Assembly: GCA_002421825.1 (NCBI GenBank)
Contig: DISR01000041.1
Span: 1 to 64,000, forward strand
Direction of reading: 5' to 3'
Source of the DNA: Thiobacillus sp. UBA6205
GTDB lineage: Bacteria > Pseudomonadota > Gammaproteobacteria > Burkholderiales > Thiobacillaceae
DNA: 64,000 nt
How positions within the stretch are numbered: position 1 is the first letter of the stretch; each line of letters opens with the position of its first letter. The notes beneath the pieces are model-generated. The model was not told the DNA's origin. It saw only the letters and a list, made by a program, of their open reading frames with translations, and did not search any database. The translations under genes were made by a program, and so were the position numbers. Positions 55,911 through 64,000 of the stretch are shown in pieces.

Positions 55911-57194
55911 ATGACGGACGTAGTAGCAACCAACGAGACCATTCTCGTCGTCGGCGGCGGCATTTCCGGCATGACGGCGGCGCTCGAAGCCGCGGAAACC
56001 GGAAAGCAGGTCGTGCTGCTGGAGAAAAACCCCGCTTTGGGCGGCCGCACTTCCCAGCTCTACCGCTATTTCCCCAAGATGTGCCATCCCACCTGCGGCC
56101 TGGAAATCAACCTGCGCCGCCTCAAGGCCAACCCGCGCGTGCGCGTGCTGACTCAGGCCGAGGTGACGGGCATCTCGGGCAGCGCCGGCGATTACACCGC
56201 CACGGTGAAGCTCACCCCGCGCTACGTGAATGAAAACTGCACTGCCTGCGGCGCCTGCGCCGACGCGGTGAAAACCGAAGTCGACAACCCCTTCAACTAC
56301 AACCTGGGCAAGATGAAGGCGGCCTACATTCCGTCCGCCATGGCTTATCCGCAGCGCTACGTGTTGCATCCGTCCATCATCGGCACGCCCGACGCCGAGG
56401 CCGCCAAGGCCGCCTGCAAGTACGGCGCCATCGAACTCGAACAGAAGGAAGAGACCATCGAGATCAAGGCCGGCGCCGTGGTCTGGGCCACCGGCTGGCA
56501 GCCCTACGATGCGGCCAAGATTCAGCCCTATGGCTACGGCCGCTACAGGAACGTGATCACCAGCGTGGAGTTTGAGCGCCTGGCCGACCCGCACGGCCCC
56601 ACCGGCGGCAGGATCCTGCGTCCCTCCGACGGCAAGGAAGCCAAGAACATCGCGTTCATCCAGTGCGCCGGTTCGCGCGACGAGAATCATCTGCGGCATT
56701 GTTCGCGCATCTGCTGCATGGCCTCGCTCAAGCAGACCCACTACGTGCGCGAGCAGCATCCGGAGGACGGCAAGTCCACCATCTACTACATCGACATCCG
56801 CGCCATCGACCGCTTCGAGGATTTCTACCAGAAGGTCCAGGCCGATCCCAGCGTGACTTTCGTCAAGTCCAAGGTCGCCCGCATCTCCGAGGACGGCAAC
56901 GGCAACCCCGTGTGCTGGGGCGTCAACACCGAAGGCTACAAGCGCTATTCCAACCCGCATGACCTCGTGGTGCTGGCTGTGGGCATGGAACCGTCGGTCA
57001 AGGGCGTGGCCATTCCCGCCAACGTGGTGTTCGATTCCAGCGGCTTCATCGAGGCCGATCCGGCCAACGGCGCGGTGTTCGGCGCCGGCTGCGCAAGCAA
57101 CGCGCTGGACGTGAATCGTGCGGTGCAGTCTGCCACGGCAGCGGCGCTTCGCGCCATCCAGGTGGTCAACAAAGTGGCGCGGGCCGAAGCTTAA
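55911..57194 (+). CDS. qmoA: QmoA-like FAD protein (HdrA-related)
   Basis: This 427-residue cytoplasmic flavoprotein belongs to the HdrA/QmoA family. It has an FAD-binding GGGISGMTAALEAAE near residue 15, LLEKNPALGGR, a cysteine pair in MCHPTCGLE and a 4Fe-4S type cluster CTACGACADAVK around residue 113. A later CSRICCMASLKQ also fits the family. With QmoB it should transfer electrons between the quinone pool and a soluble partner such as APS reductase. The start at 55911 follows GGAGG. It is the first of four coupled genes. Confidence 0.88.
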   Translation: MTDVVATNETILVVGGGISGMTAALEAAETGKQVVLLEKNPALGGRTSQLYRYFPKMCHPTCGLEINLRRLKANPRVRVLTQAEVTGISGSAGDYTATVKLTPRYVNENCTACGACADAVKTEVDNPFNYNLGKMKAAYIPSAMAYPQRYVLHPSIIGTPDAEAAKAACKYGAIELEQKEETIEIKAGAVVWATGWQPYDAAKIQPYGYGRYRNVITSVEFERLADPHGPTGGRILRPSDGKEAKNIAFIQCAGSRDENHLRHCSRICCMASLKQTHYVREQHPEDGKSTIYYIDIRAIDRFEDFYQKVQADPSVTFVKSKVARISEDGNGNPVCWGVNTEGYKRYSNPHDLVVLAVGMEPSVKGVAIPANVVFDSSGFIEADPANGAVFGAGCASNALDVNRAVQSATAAALRAIQVVNKVARAEA

Positions 57195-57212
57195 GGTAGG
57201 AGAAACAGAGAA

Positions 57213-59489
57213 ATGGCTGAAGAGAAGAAATTCGCCGCGTATATCTGCAAGGGCTGCGGCCTGGGCGAGCGCCTGGATGCCGACAAGCTGGCAGGTCTCG
57301 CGCAGAAGGAAGGCAAGATGCAGGTCGTGAAACAGCACGACTTCCTGTGCAATGCCGACGGTGTCGCGATGATCAAGAACGACATCGCCAACGAGGGCGT
57401 GACCCACATCATGATCGCGGCCTGCTCGCGCCGCGCCAAGACCGAGGCCTTCTACTTTCCCAACAATGCCGTGGCGCGCGCCAACCTGCGCGAAGGCGTG
57501 ATCTGGATTCGCCCCGACACCGAGGAGGCACGCGAAACCACCCAGGACATGGCCGAAGACTACGTGCGCATGGGCTGCGCCGAAGTGAAGGCGATGACTG
57601 CGCCCGGCGGCAACGTCAACACCGGTTCCAACCGCACTGTGCTGGTGGTGGGCGGCGGCCTGAGCGGCATGACCGCCGCGCTGGAAGCTTCCAAGACCGG
57701 CTACCCCGTGGTTCTGGTGGAGAAATCCGGCGCCCTCGGCGGCTGGGCGGCAAAACTGTGGAAGCGCATCCCCGTGCACGAGCCGTTCAAGGCGCCCGCC
57801 GATACCGGCGTGGCCGACATGGCCGCGCAGATTGCGGCCGACCCCAACATCAAGGTCTATCTCAATTCGATCGTTGCCAAGACCGATGGGGCACCGGGCC
57901 GCTTCGTGGTGAGCATCGCCACCGAGTCTGGCAACGTCAGCACCGAGGACATCGGCGCCATCATCCAGGCTAGCGGCTTTGAACTCTACGATGCCAACAG
58001 GCTGCCGCACCTGGGCTACGGCAAGTCGCCCAACGTGGTCGACCAGGCCGGCCTCGAAGCGCTGGCGAAAGCAGCCAACGGCGGTCCGATCCTGCGCCCT
58101 TCCGACGGCAAGCCAGTCACTTCCGTGGCCTTCGTGCAGTGCGCCGGCCAGCGGGACAGCACTGGCGAGCACCTGCCATACTGCTCGGGCTACTGCTGCA
58201 ACACCAGCATCAAGCAGGCCATGTACTTCAAGGACGGCAATCCGGCCATCGACACCACGGTGATCTATACCGACCTGCGCACGCCCGGCAACGGCGAGGA
58301 CTTCTACCGCAGCGCGCAGGAGAAGGGCGTGATCTTCACCAAGGGCAAGGTCGGCAGTGTCGCCGCGAGCGGCAGCGCCTGCACGGTGAATTTCCACGAC
58401 CTCATCCTCGACGACCAGAACGCGCAGATCGAGGCCGACCTCGTGGTGCTGGCCACCGGCCAGGTGCCGAACTCCGGCATCAATATCGACATGAGTGCCG
58501 AGGAAAAGGCCGATGAGGCTGCAGCCGAGGCCGCGGCTTCCGAGGCGGCGGCCAGCAGCGCACAGCCGGTGCAGTTCTCCAAGAAGGTTTCCGTGCTGAA
58601 CCTGAGCTATCGCCAGGGCCCGGACATTCCGCAGTTCAAGTATGGATTCACCGATTCGCACTTCATCTGCTTCCCGTATGAAACCCGCCGCACCGGCATC
58701 TACACGGCAGGCCCGGTGCGCCGTCCCATGGACATGGTGCAGGCGCGCGAGGACGCTACCGGCGCCGCACTGAAGGCCATCCAGGCGCTGGAAAACGCCC
58801 AGCTCGGCCGCGCCGCGCATCCGCGCTCGGGCGACCTGTCTTTCCCGAAAGTGCGCATCGAGGGCTGCACCCAGTGCAAGCGCTGCACGGTGGAATGCCC
58901 GTTCGGCGCCATCGACGAGGACGAGAAGCGCTTTCCGCTGTTCAATGAATCGCGTTGCCGCCGTTGCGGCACCTGCATGGGCGCCTGCCCGGTACGCGTG
59001 ATCTCCTTCGAGAACTACTCGGTGGATACCGTGGGCTCGCAGATCAAGGCTGTCGACATTCCGGACGAGTTCTCCGAGAAGCCGCGCATCCTGGTGCTGG
59101 CCTGCGAGAACGATGCCTATCCGGCACTCGACATGGCCGCCATGAAGCGCAACGAATATTCCGCCTTCGTGCGCGTGATTCCGGTGCGCTGCCTGGGTTC
59201 GGTGAACACCATCTGGATCACCGATGCGCTCAACGCCGGCTATGACGGCGTCATGCTCATGGGCTGCAAGCACGGCGAGGATTACCAGTGCCATTTCGTG
59301 AAAGGTTCCGAGCTTGGCCGCTACCGTCTGTCCAAGGTCGGCGACACGCTGAAGAACATGAACCTGGAAACCGAGCGTGTGAAGGACCTGGAGGTGGCGA
59401 TTACCGACATCGACAACCTGCCGCGCATCATCAACGAATACGCGCAGACCATTGCCGACATCGGCATGTCGCCGTTCAAGGGCTTCTAG
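57213..59489 (+). CDS. qmoB: QmoB-like flavoprotein with ferredoxin and MvhD-type domains
   Basis: This 758-residue protein fuses several modules. The N-terminal part (1-135) has YICKGCGLGERLDADKLAGL and the cysteines of FLCNADG and ACSRRAK. An HdrA-like FAD domain follows (GGGLSGMTAALEASK near 148). An Ala/Glu-rich linker lies near 430-450. Two 4Fe-4S clusters are at CTQCKRCTVECPFG and CRRCGTCMGACPVR (about 552-597). The C-terminal domain (LVLACENDAYPALDM and LMGCKHGEDYQC) is of the MvhD/FrhD type that contacts partner redox enzymes. It is 18 bp after qmoA and is the electron-handling hub of the complex. Confidence 0.88.
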   Translation: MAEEKKFAAYICKGCGLGERLDADKLAGLAQKEGKMQVVKQHDFLCNADGVAMIKNDIANEGVTHIMIAACSRRAKTEAFYFPNNAVARANLREGVIWIRPDTEEARETTQDMAEDYVRMGCAEVKAMTAPGGNVNTGSNRTVLVVGGGLSGMTAALEASKTGYPVVLVEKSGALGGWAAKLWKRIPVHEPFKAPADTGVADMAAQIAADPNIKVYLNSIVAKTDGAPGRFVVSIATESGNVSTEDIGAIIQASGFELYDANRLPHLGYGKSPNVVDQAGLEALAKAANGGPILRPSDGKPVTSVAFVQCAGQRDSTGEHLPYCSGYCCNTSIKQAMYFKDGNPAIDTTVIYTDLRTPGNGEDFYRSAQEKGVIFTKGKVGSVAASGSACTVNFHDLILDDQNAQIEADLVVLATGQVPNSGINIDMSAEEKADEAAAEAAASEAAASSAQPVQFSKKVSVLNLSYRQGPDIPQFKYGFTDSHFICFPYETRRTGIYTAGPVRRPMDMVQAREDATGAALKAIQALENAQLGRAAHPRSGDLSFPKVRIEGCTQCKRCTVECPFGAIDEDEKRFPLFNESRCRRCGTCMGACPVRVISFENYSVDTVGSQIKAVDIPDEFSEKPRILVLACENDAYPALDMAAMKRNEYSAFVRVIPVRCLGSVNTIWITDALNAGYDGVMLMGCKHGEDYQCHFVKGSELGRYRLSKVGDTLKNMNLETERVKDLEVAITDIDNLPRIINEYAQTIADIGMSPFKGF

Positions 59490-59505
59490 GGCGGAGGAGA
59501 AGACA

Positions 59506-60150
59506 ATGAGCGCAAACCAAGAGATGGCCGTCCGCTACAAGAACAACTTCCTCAAGGAAGTCGAGCAGCAGGTCGAGATGGGCGAATGGGTCAAGATGTG
59601 CATGCAGTGCGGCGTGTGCTCCGGCTCCTGCCCGACCAACTTCCACCCCGGCTGGGAGCATCCGCCGCAGGAAATCTTCATGATGATCCGCGCCGGCAAG
59701 CGCGAAGAGGTGCTGACCAGCCCCTCGATGTGGATGTGCACCTCCTGCTACAACTGCATCGTGCGCTGCCCGCGCAAGCTGCCGATCACCCACATCATGC
59801 ACGGCCTGGCGGAGTATGCCTATGAACTGGGCCTGGCGCCCAAGGTGCAGCCCACCCGGAATCTGTCCAAGCTCTTCTGGAGCAACGCCACCAAGACCGG
59901 CCGCATCAACGAACTGACGTTTTCCCTGGGCATGTATTTCAAGGACGCCGAGGGCAAGATCAACATCGGGCAGGGCATCAAGAAAGGCCTGGAGATGCAG
60001 AAAGTGGCGCTGGGCCTGCTCAAGGCCAAGCGACTCAACCCGTTCGAGATTTTCGGCGGCCACAAGTGCAAGGACCAGAAAGGTATCCACGCGATGCTGG
60101 CCAAGGCATACGCGCTCGAGTCGAAACGCAAGGGCCGTCATGTCGGTTAA
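59506..60150 (+). CDS. hdrC: HdrC-like iron-sulfur protein
   Basis: This 214-residue cytoplasmic protein has two 4Fe-4S clusters, CMQCGVCSGSCPTN and CTSCYNCIVRCPRK, within the first 95 residues, followed by a helical tail. It corresponds to HdrC, the small iron-sulfur subunit that pairs with HdrB. In Desulfovibrio the comparable part is fused in QmoC with a membrane cytochrome b, which is missing here. The ATG at 59506 follows GGAGGAGA. It is 16 bp after qmoB. Confidence 0.87.
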   Translation: MSANQEMAVRYKNNFLKEVEQQVEMGEWVKMCMQCGVCSGSCPTNFHPGWEHPPQEIFMMIRAGKREEVLTSPSMWMCTSCYNCIVRCPRKLPITHIMHGLAEYAYELGLAPKVQPTRNLSKLFWSNATKTGRINELTFSLGMYFKDAEGKINIGQGIKKGLEMQKVALGLLKAKRLNPFEIFGGHKCKDQKGIHAMLAKAYALESKRKGRHVG

Positions 60151-60166
60151 GGAGTAAGGAAAAAAC

Positions 60167-61060
60167 ATGGCCAAGAGACAATACGCTTTCTACCCCGGCT
60201 GCTCCTCGCAAAAGGGCGCATCCGCTTCCAATTACCTGACTTCGGTGGAGTCCATGTGCAAGACACTGGACATCCAGTTGACCGAGATTCCCGACTGGAA
60301 CTGCTGCGGCGCTTCCATCAGCTATGCCGAGGCCGGCGAATTGCCGCGCCACGTCATGAATGCGCGCAACTTCGCATTGGCCGAGGCCAACCTGCCCGGA
60401 CAGGACATCGTCGCTACTTGCGCTGCCTGCTGGCTGGGCGCCAAGGAGTCCAAGGAACGCATCGAGCACAGCTCGCAACTGATGGCCGATACCCAGGAAG
60501 CGCTCAAGGAAGCCGGCCTGCAGATCAAGGTCATGCCCGAGATTCGCCACATGGCCGAAGTGCTGGTGGAGGACTTCGGCTTCGAGGAGCTGGGCAGGCA
60601 CGTGAAGAACCCCTTGCAAGGCTTGAAGTTCGCCGGCTACGTCGGCTGCCAGACCAACCGGCCCTTCGGCATCGCCGGCGAGAACTTCGAGAATCCCATG
60701 TACCTCGACAAGATCGTCGAGACCATGGGCGGCGAAGCCGTGCCGTATGACCAGAAAGTGACCTGCTGCGGCGGCGCGCTGGCCTTCTCCGAGCCCGACA
60801 AGGCCCAGGCCCAGATCAAGGACATCGTCGAGGCGGCCTATGACGGCGGCGCCGAGATGATCGTCACGCCGTGCCCGCTGTGTCAGGCCAATGTGGAAAT
60901 CTACCAGGGCCACATCAACAAGAAGTACGGCACCAAGTTCAACATCCCGGTGCTCTACTACAGCCAGTTGATGACCATCGCCTACGGCGGCAGCGCCAAG
61001 GAAGCCGGCCTCAACGGACAGGTGATCCGCGCGCCCAAGCTGGAAGCGATCGCCAAGTAA
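60167..61060 (+). CDS. hdrB: HdrB-like CCG-domain protein
   Basis: This 297-residue protein has the two CCG cysteine-rich domains of HdrB, which bind a noncubane 4Fe-4S pair and do disulfide or quinone-linked chemistry. The motifs are CSSQKGAS, WNCCGASISYAEAG, CAACWLG (first domain) and GCQTNRP, TCCGGALAF, CPLCQANVEIY (second). With HdrC it would supply the membrane-side or disulfide-side electron acceptor for QmoAB. It is the last gene before a strong terminator-linked small gene. Confidence 0.88.
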   Translation: MAKRQYAFYPGCSSQKGASASNYLTSVESMCKTLDIQLTEIPDWNCCGASISYAEAGELPRHVMNARNFALAEANLPGQDIVATCAACWLGAKESKERIEHSSQLMADTQEALKEAGLQIKVMPEIRHMAEVLVEDFGFEELGRHVKNPLQGLKFAGYVGCQTNRPFGIAGENFENPMYLDKIVETMGGEAVPYDQKVTCCGGALAFSEPDKAQAQIKDIVEAAYDGGAEMIVTPCPLCQANVEIYQGHINKKYGTKFNIPVLYYSQLMTIAYGGSAKEAGLNGQVIRAPKLEAIAK

Positions 61061-61082
61061 GCCGGTCCGGAAATGTGGTAAA

Positions 61083-61112
61083 AACAGGGGCGACAGCCCC
61101 TGTTTCTTTTTG
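61083..61112 (+). terminator. Intrinsic terminator after hdrB
   Basis: AACAGGGGC, loop GACA, GCCCCTGTT, then TCTTTTT. It lies 22 bp after the hdrB stop and just before the next gene at 61123, so the latter needs read-through or its own promoter. Confidence 0.88.
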
Positions 61113-61122
61113 AAGGTTTGGT

Positions 61123-61431
61123 ATGAGAAACGTCGAGAAATATGAAGAATTCGTGGACCTGGTACATCAGGCCGTGTACGAGGTGGACGAACTGCGCGCC
61201 TGCATGGAAGACGAGGAAGACTACGACATGGAGCGCTACGCCCCCTTCATCGACGCGCTCGATGCCTCGCTCAGGCAGCTCTACGACGACATCATTTCCG
61301 GCAACTACGCCGGCGCGGGGCAGGGCGGCGACTTGCCGTTCATGAAAATCGTCAACCGCTTCGAGCGCGACATCCCGTTCAGGGATCTGCTGAAAACCAT
61401 CAACGCCGCGCATCGCAAGGGCTGGCGTTAG
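61123..61431 (+). CDS. Uncharacterised acidic 102-residue protein after hdrB
   Basis: This small cytoplasmic protein is acidic at the N-terminus (MEDEEDYDMERYAPFIDAL) and ends basic (INAAHRKGWR). It is mostly helical and has a single cysteine (ELRACMED), with no signal or membrane segment. I do not recognise a family. Its position 62 bp after hdrB suggests a link to the Qmo/Hdr complex, but a terminator separates them. The ATG at 61123 is the only reasonable start. Confidence 0.65.
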   Translation: MRNVEKYEEFVDLVHQAVYEVDELRACMEDEEDYDMERYAPFIDALDASLRQLYDDIISGNYAGAGQGGDLPFMKIVNRFERDIPFRDLLKTINAAHRKGWR

Positions 61432-61450
61432 AGAGTAACGCCATAAGGCG

Positions 61451-61542
61451 GTCATCGCGAGGCCGCAGGCCGTGGCGATCCAGTTAAACAAGGCACGGCA
61501 AAACCCTGGATTGCCATGTCGGCTACGCCTCCTCGCAATGAC
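61451..61542. repeat. GTCATTGCGAG-type palindromic repeat, copy 3
   Basis: The left arm GTCATCGCGAGGCCGCAGG runs to GGCGATCCAG (61451-61483). The right arm starts CTGGATTGCC at 61507 and ends TCCTCGCAATGAC at 61542. It lies between convergent genes and could act as a terminator. Confidence 0.88.
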
Positions 61543-61576
61543 GGGCTCGACGGATTTGTTCTTATGGCTTATTGCT

Positions 61577-61990
61577 TCAGGCAGTGCGCTTCACGCGCAC
61601 GATCAGATCGATGCCCACGGTTTCCACGCCCTTGGGCAGGGCGGGCAGGCCTTCGATGCGCACATCGAAGGCATCGATGTCGGTGAGGCGGCCGGAATCG
61701 ACTTCGTACAGGTGGTGATGCGGCCCGGTGTTGGGGTCGTAGAACACCTTGGAGGGGTCGACGATCACTTCGCGGATCAGGCCCTTTTCCAGGAACAGGT
61801 TGAGGGTGTTGTAGACCGTTGCCTTGGAGGTTTCGGCATGGCGGTCGTTGACGATGGCCATGACCTGGTCGGCCGACAAGTGCTCCTGGCGCGAGAACAG
61901 CGCATAGGCGATCTCGATCCGCTGGTGGGTCGGATTGATGTCGTGAGCCCTGAGAAGCTCGGCCATGTTGTCGTGGCTGTAGTGAAGCAT
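61577..61990 (-). CDS. Fur-family regulator without zinc cysteines
   Basis: This 137-residue protein has the Fur winged-helix domain (HDINPTHQRIEIAYALF, then HLSADQVM, ETSKATVYNTLNLF) and the metal-sensing segment GPHHHLYEV. No cysteine occurs anywhere, so the structural zinc site of Fur and PerR is absent. In that it is like the Irr subgroup, which can respond to heme or iron differently. The ATG at 61990 sits at the fold start. It is divergent from hisD. The targets are unknown. Confidence 0.87.
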   Translation of the reverse strand: MLHYSHDNMAELLRAHDINPTHQRIEIAYALFSRQEHLSADQVMAIVNDRHAETSKATVYNTLNLFLEKGLIREVIVDPSKVFYDPNTGPHHHLYEVDSGRLTDIDAFDVRIEGLPALPKGVETVGIDLIVRVKRTA

Positions 61991-62010
61991 CGTTTGTGAC
62001 AGTGAAATAA

Positions 62011-62032
62011 CGATTTAATGATAATCTAGGAT
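62011..62032. promoter_or_regulatory. Weak Fur-box-like sequence upstream of the Fur-family gene
   Basis: The stretch ACGATTTAATGATAATCTAG contains TGATAATC, a partial match to the Fur consensus half-sites, 21 bp upstream of the regulator start. It could allow autoregulation. The match is incomplete. Confidence 0.35.
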
Positions 62033-62120
62033 TTGGACTCTGTCTAACTTCCGGAATCGATACGCCCGTGATTTCCCCACAAGCTGCCCCAATGCAATAG
62101 GGGGTGCAGGGGAATTCCCT

Positions 62121-62126
62121 TATAAT
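62121..62126 (+). promoter_or_regulatory. Candidate -10 box of hisD
   Basis: A perfect TATAAT lies 26 bp before the hisD GTG, next to the palindrome GGGAATTCCC (62110-62119). No clear -35 is present at 17 bp spacing. Confidence 0.4.
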
Positions 62127-62152
62127 CCAAGCTTTAACGAGCCATTTTCGCC

Positions 62153-63454
62153 GTGATTTCGATTACCCGCCTTTCTTCCGGCCAAGCGGACTTCCTGCCC
62201 CGGCTGGACAAGCTGTTGCAGTTCGACGCCGCCACCGACGCCTCCATCGAGCGTACCGTGGCCGCCATCCTGGCCGACGTCAGGGCGCGAGGCGACGCCG
62301 CTGTGCTGGAGTACACCAACAGGTTCGACCGCATGAGCGCCACTTCCATGGCCGCGCTGACCCTGCCCAAGTCGCGCCTCGACGAGGCGCTCGTCGGCCT
62401 GGAGCCGGAACGCCGCCAGGCACTGGAAGCCGCCGCCGAGCGTGTGCGCCGCTACCACGAGAAGCAGTTGCAAGCGTCCTGGAGCTATACGGAAGCGGAC
62501 GGCACCCTGCTCGGCCAGCAGGTCACGGCGCTCGATCGCGTGGGGCTCTACGTCCCCGGCGGCAAGGCGGCTTACCCGTCTTCCGTGCTGATGAACGCCA
62601 TCCCGGCCAAGGTGGCGGGCGTGGCGGAACTCATCATGGTGGTGCCCACGCCGGGCGGGGAGCAGAACGAACTGGTGCTCGCCGCCGCAGCCATTGCCGG
62701 TGTGGACAAGGTTTTCACCATCGGCGGCGCGCAGGCGGTGGCCGCCATGGCCTACGGCACCGATAGCGTGCCCCAGGTGGACAAGATCGTCGGCCCCGGC
62801 AACGCTTACGTGGCCGAGGCCAAGCGCCGCGTGTTCGGCACCGTGGGCATCGACATGATCGCCGGCCCCTCCGAAATCCTGGTGATCTGCGACGGCCAGA
62901 CCAATCCGGACTGGATCGCCATGGATCTCTTTTCCCAGGCCGAGCACGACGAGCTTGCGCAGTCCATCCTGCTGACGCCGGATGCCGCGTTTGCCGACAA
63001 GGTCGAGCAATCCATCAAGAAGCTGGTGGGCGAGATGCCGAGGAACGAGGTGATCACCGCCTCGATCAGCAACCGCGGCGCCATCATCGTCACGCGCGAT
63101 CTCGACGAGGCGGCTGAGATCAGCAACCGCATCGCGCCCGAGCACCTGGAATTATCGGTGGAAGACCCCGTCGCCATGACCAGCAAAATCCGCCATGCCG
63201 GCGCCATCTTCATGGGCCGCAACACCTGCGAGGCGCTGGGCGATTACTGCGCCGGGCCCAACCACGTGCTGCCGACCTCGCGCACGGCGCGCTTTTCCTC
63301 GCCGCTGGGCGTGTACGACTTCCAGAAGCGCTCCAGCCTGATCATGGTGTCGGAAAAAGGCGCGCAGACCCTGGGCCGCATCGCCGCCACGCTCGCCTAC
63401 GGCGAGGGCCTGCAGGCGCATGCCCGTTCGGCCGAATACCGTCTGCATCGCTAA
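62153..63454 (+). CDS. hisD: Histidinol dehydrogenase
   Basis: This 433-residue enzyme does the last two steps of histidine synthesis, oxidising histidinol to histidine with two NAD+. Motifs are [82 protein letters not shown] and APEHLELS. Zinc ligands are expected in the QAEHDE and later EAL segments. The start is GTG at 62153. hisC follows 9 bp downstream, so they are one operon. Confidence 0.96.
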   Translation: MISITRLSSGQADFLPRLDKLLQFDAATDASIERTVAAILADVRARGDAAVLEYTNRFDRMSATSMAALTLPKSRLDEALVGLEPERRQALEAAAERVRRYHEKQLQASWSYTEADGTLLGQQVTALDRVGLYVPGGKAAYPSSVLMNAIPAKVAGVAELIMVVPTPGGEQNELVLAAAAIAGVDKVFTIGGAQAVAAMAYGTDSVPQVDKIVGPGNAYVAEAKRRVFGTVGIDMIAGPSEILVICDGQTNPDWIAMDLFSQAEHDELAQSILLTPDAAFADKVEQSIKKLVGEMPRNEVITASISNRGAIIVTRDLDEAAEISNRIAPEHLELSVEDPVAMTSKIRHAGAIFMGRNTCEALGDYCAGPNHVLPTSRTARFSSPLGVYDFQKRSSLIMVSEKGAQTLGRIAATLAYGEGLQAHARSAEYRLHR

Positions 63455-63463
63455 GGGAGCATC

Positions 63464-64000
63464 GTGAGCCGCTACTGGAGCAAGGTTGTTCACGGCCTGA
63501 CCCCTTACGTGCCGGGCGAACAGCCCAAGCTTCCCGACCTGGTCAAGCTCAACACCAACGAGAACCCCTACGGCCCGAGCCCGCGGGTGATCGAGGCGTT
63601 GCGCGCCGAGGCCGCCGACAGTCTGCGCCTGTATCCCGACCCCGCTTCCGAGCGGCTGCGCGAGGCCATCGCCGCCTTCCACGGCGTCGAGGCGAGCCAG
63701 GTCTTCGTCGGCAACGGCTCGGACGAGGTGCTGGCCCATGCCTTCCTCGCGCTCTTGAAGCACGACGCGCCCATCCTGTTCCCGGACATTACTTACAGCT
63801 TCTATCCGGTGTATTGCGGCTTGTACGGCATCGAATACCAGGAAATCCCACTGACCGAATCGTTCGAGATTAGGGTGGACGATTATTTCGTGGCCAATGG
63901 CGGCATTATTTTCCCCAACCCCAACGCGCCGACCGCGCGCCTCCTGGCCCTGGGCGAGATCGAAAGGCTGCTGGCGAAGAACACCGAATCGGTGGTGGTG
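63464..64000 (+). CDS. hisC: Histidinol-phosphate aminotransferase (cut by window end)
   Basis: At least 179 residues are visible of this PLP enzyme, which converts imidazole-acetol phosphate to histidinol phosphate. The frame starts with GTG at 63464 after AAGGGAG and contains [41 protein letters not shown] and FPNPNAPTA, all typical of HisC. The gene continues past 64000. It lies 9 bp after hisD and is coupled to it. The lysine that binds PLP lies beyond the window. Confidence 0.93.
   Translation, partial: MSRYWSKVVHGLTPYVPGEQPKLPDLVKLNTNENPYGPSPRVIEALRAEAADSLRLYPDPASERLREAIAAFHGVEASQVFVGNGSDEVLAHAFLALLKHDAPILFPDITYSFYPVYCGLYGIEYQEIPLTESFEIRVDDYFVANGGIIFPNPNAPTARLLALGEIERLLAKNTESVVV

Noticed and set aside
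55872..59294. A 1140-codon open frame on the minus strand across the qmo genes
   Set aside because: It is the mirror of qmoA and qmoB, with a His/Gly/Val-rich composition typical of antisense frames, and no motif.

Overview
The window is a GC-rich, densely coded stretch of a bacterial chromosome. It most likely comes from a sulfur-oxidising betaproteobacterium of the Nitrosomonadales / Sulfuricellaceae-Gallionellaceae-Thiobacillaceae type. I infer this from the exbB-exbD-lpxK-trm112-kdsB-adk gene order, the tsaE-amiC-mutL block, and a QmoA-QmoB-HdrC-HdrB redox cluster next to pyrophosphate-based energy genes. I see no tRNA, rRNA, CRISPR array, prophage or complete insertion sequence.

Layout. 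0-2.5 kb: a heptanucleotide repeat, slyD, a periplasmic SCP2-like protein and a split YeeE/YedE sulfur transporter. 2.5-5.4 kb: an MCE lipid-transport operon whose ATPase is truncated and degenerate. 5.5-10.6 kb: an SH3 protein, an M48 protease, a CHASE2 adenylate cyclase, a class II cyclic-nucleotide phosphodiesterase and a thioredoxin/HEAT protein. 10.7-17.1 kb: murI, a MITE-like element, a CDF transporter, queG, tsaE, amiC and mutL. 17.4-25.8 kb: gcvR, a Fur-box-controlled FbpABC iron transporter, nadC and heat-shock clpB. 25.9-34.7 kb: tamA-tamB, a DUF302 protein and a hybrid histidine kinase. 35-38 kb: small metabolic genes. 38.2-41.2 kb: a large exported protein with a nine-residue repeat tail. 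41.6-45 kb: miaA, a gene-free block of palindromes, a SirB family gene and xseA. 45.4-49.5 kb: exbBD, lpxK, trm112, kdsB and adk. 49.5-55.1 kb: PPi-dependent phosphofructokinase, H+-pumping pyrophosphatase, a YceI protein and soluble pyrophosphatase. 55.9-61.4 kb: the Qmo/Hdr cluster. 61.5-64 kb: a Fur-family regulator, hisD and the start of hisC.

Two themes tie genes together. One is energy conservation: QmoAB-HdrCB should pass electrons between the quinone pool and sulfur metabolism, while PFP, the membrane PPase and the soluble PPase handle PPi, a by-product of biosynthesis and of sulfate activation. The other is cAMP: an adenylate cyclase and a cyclic-nucleotide phosphodiesterase are neighbours on the same strand.

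The least-explained signal is non-coding. Six copies of a hyphenated palindrome with purine-rich GAGGACA arms lie between genes, two pairs of them bracketing a single gene (gcvR and nadC). Three other sequence families in the window have the same design with different sequences. A separate palindrome sits between two convergent gene pairs and supplies the stop codons of both genes at each site. A 273-bp MITE-like element abuts murI. Domain-level oddities are an apparently dead ABC ATPase, a four-cysteine cluster in FbpC and the repeat-tailed exported protein.
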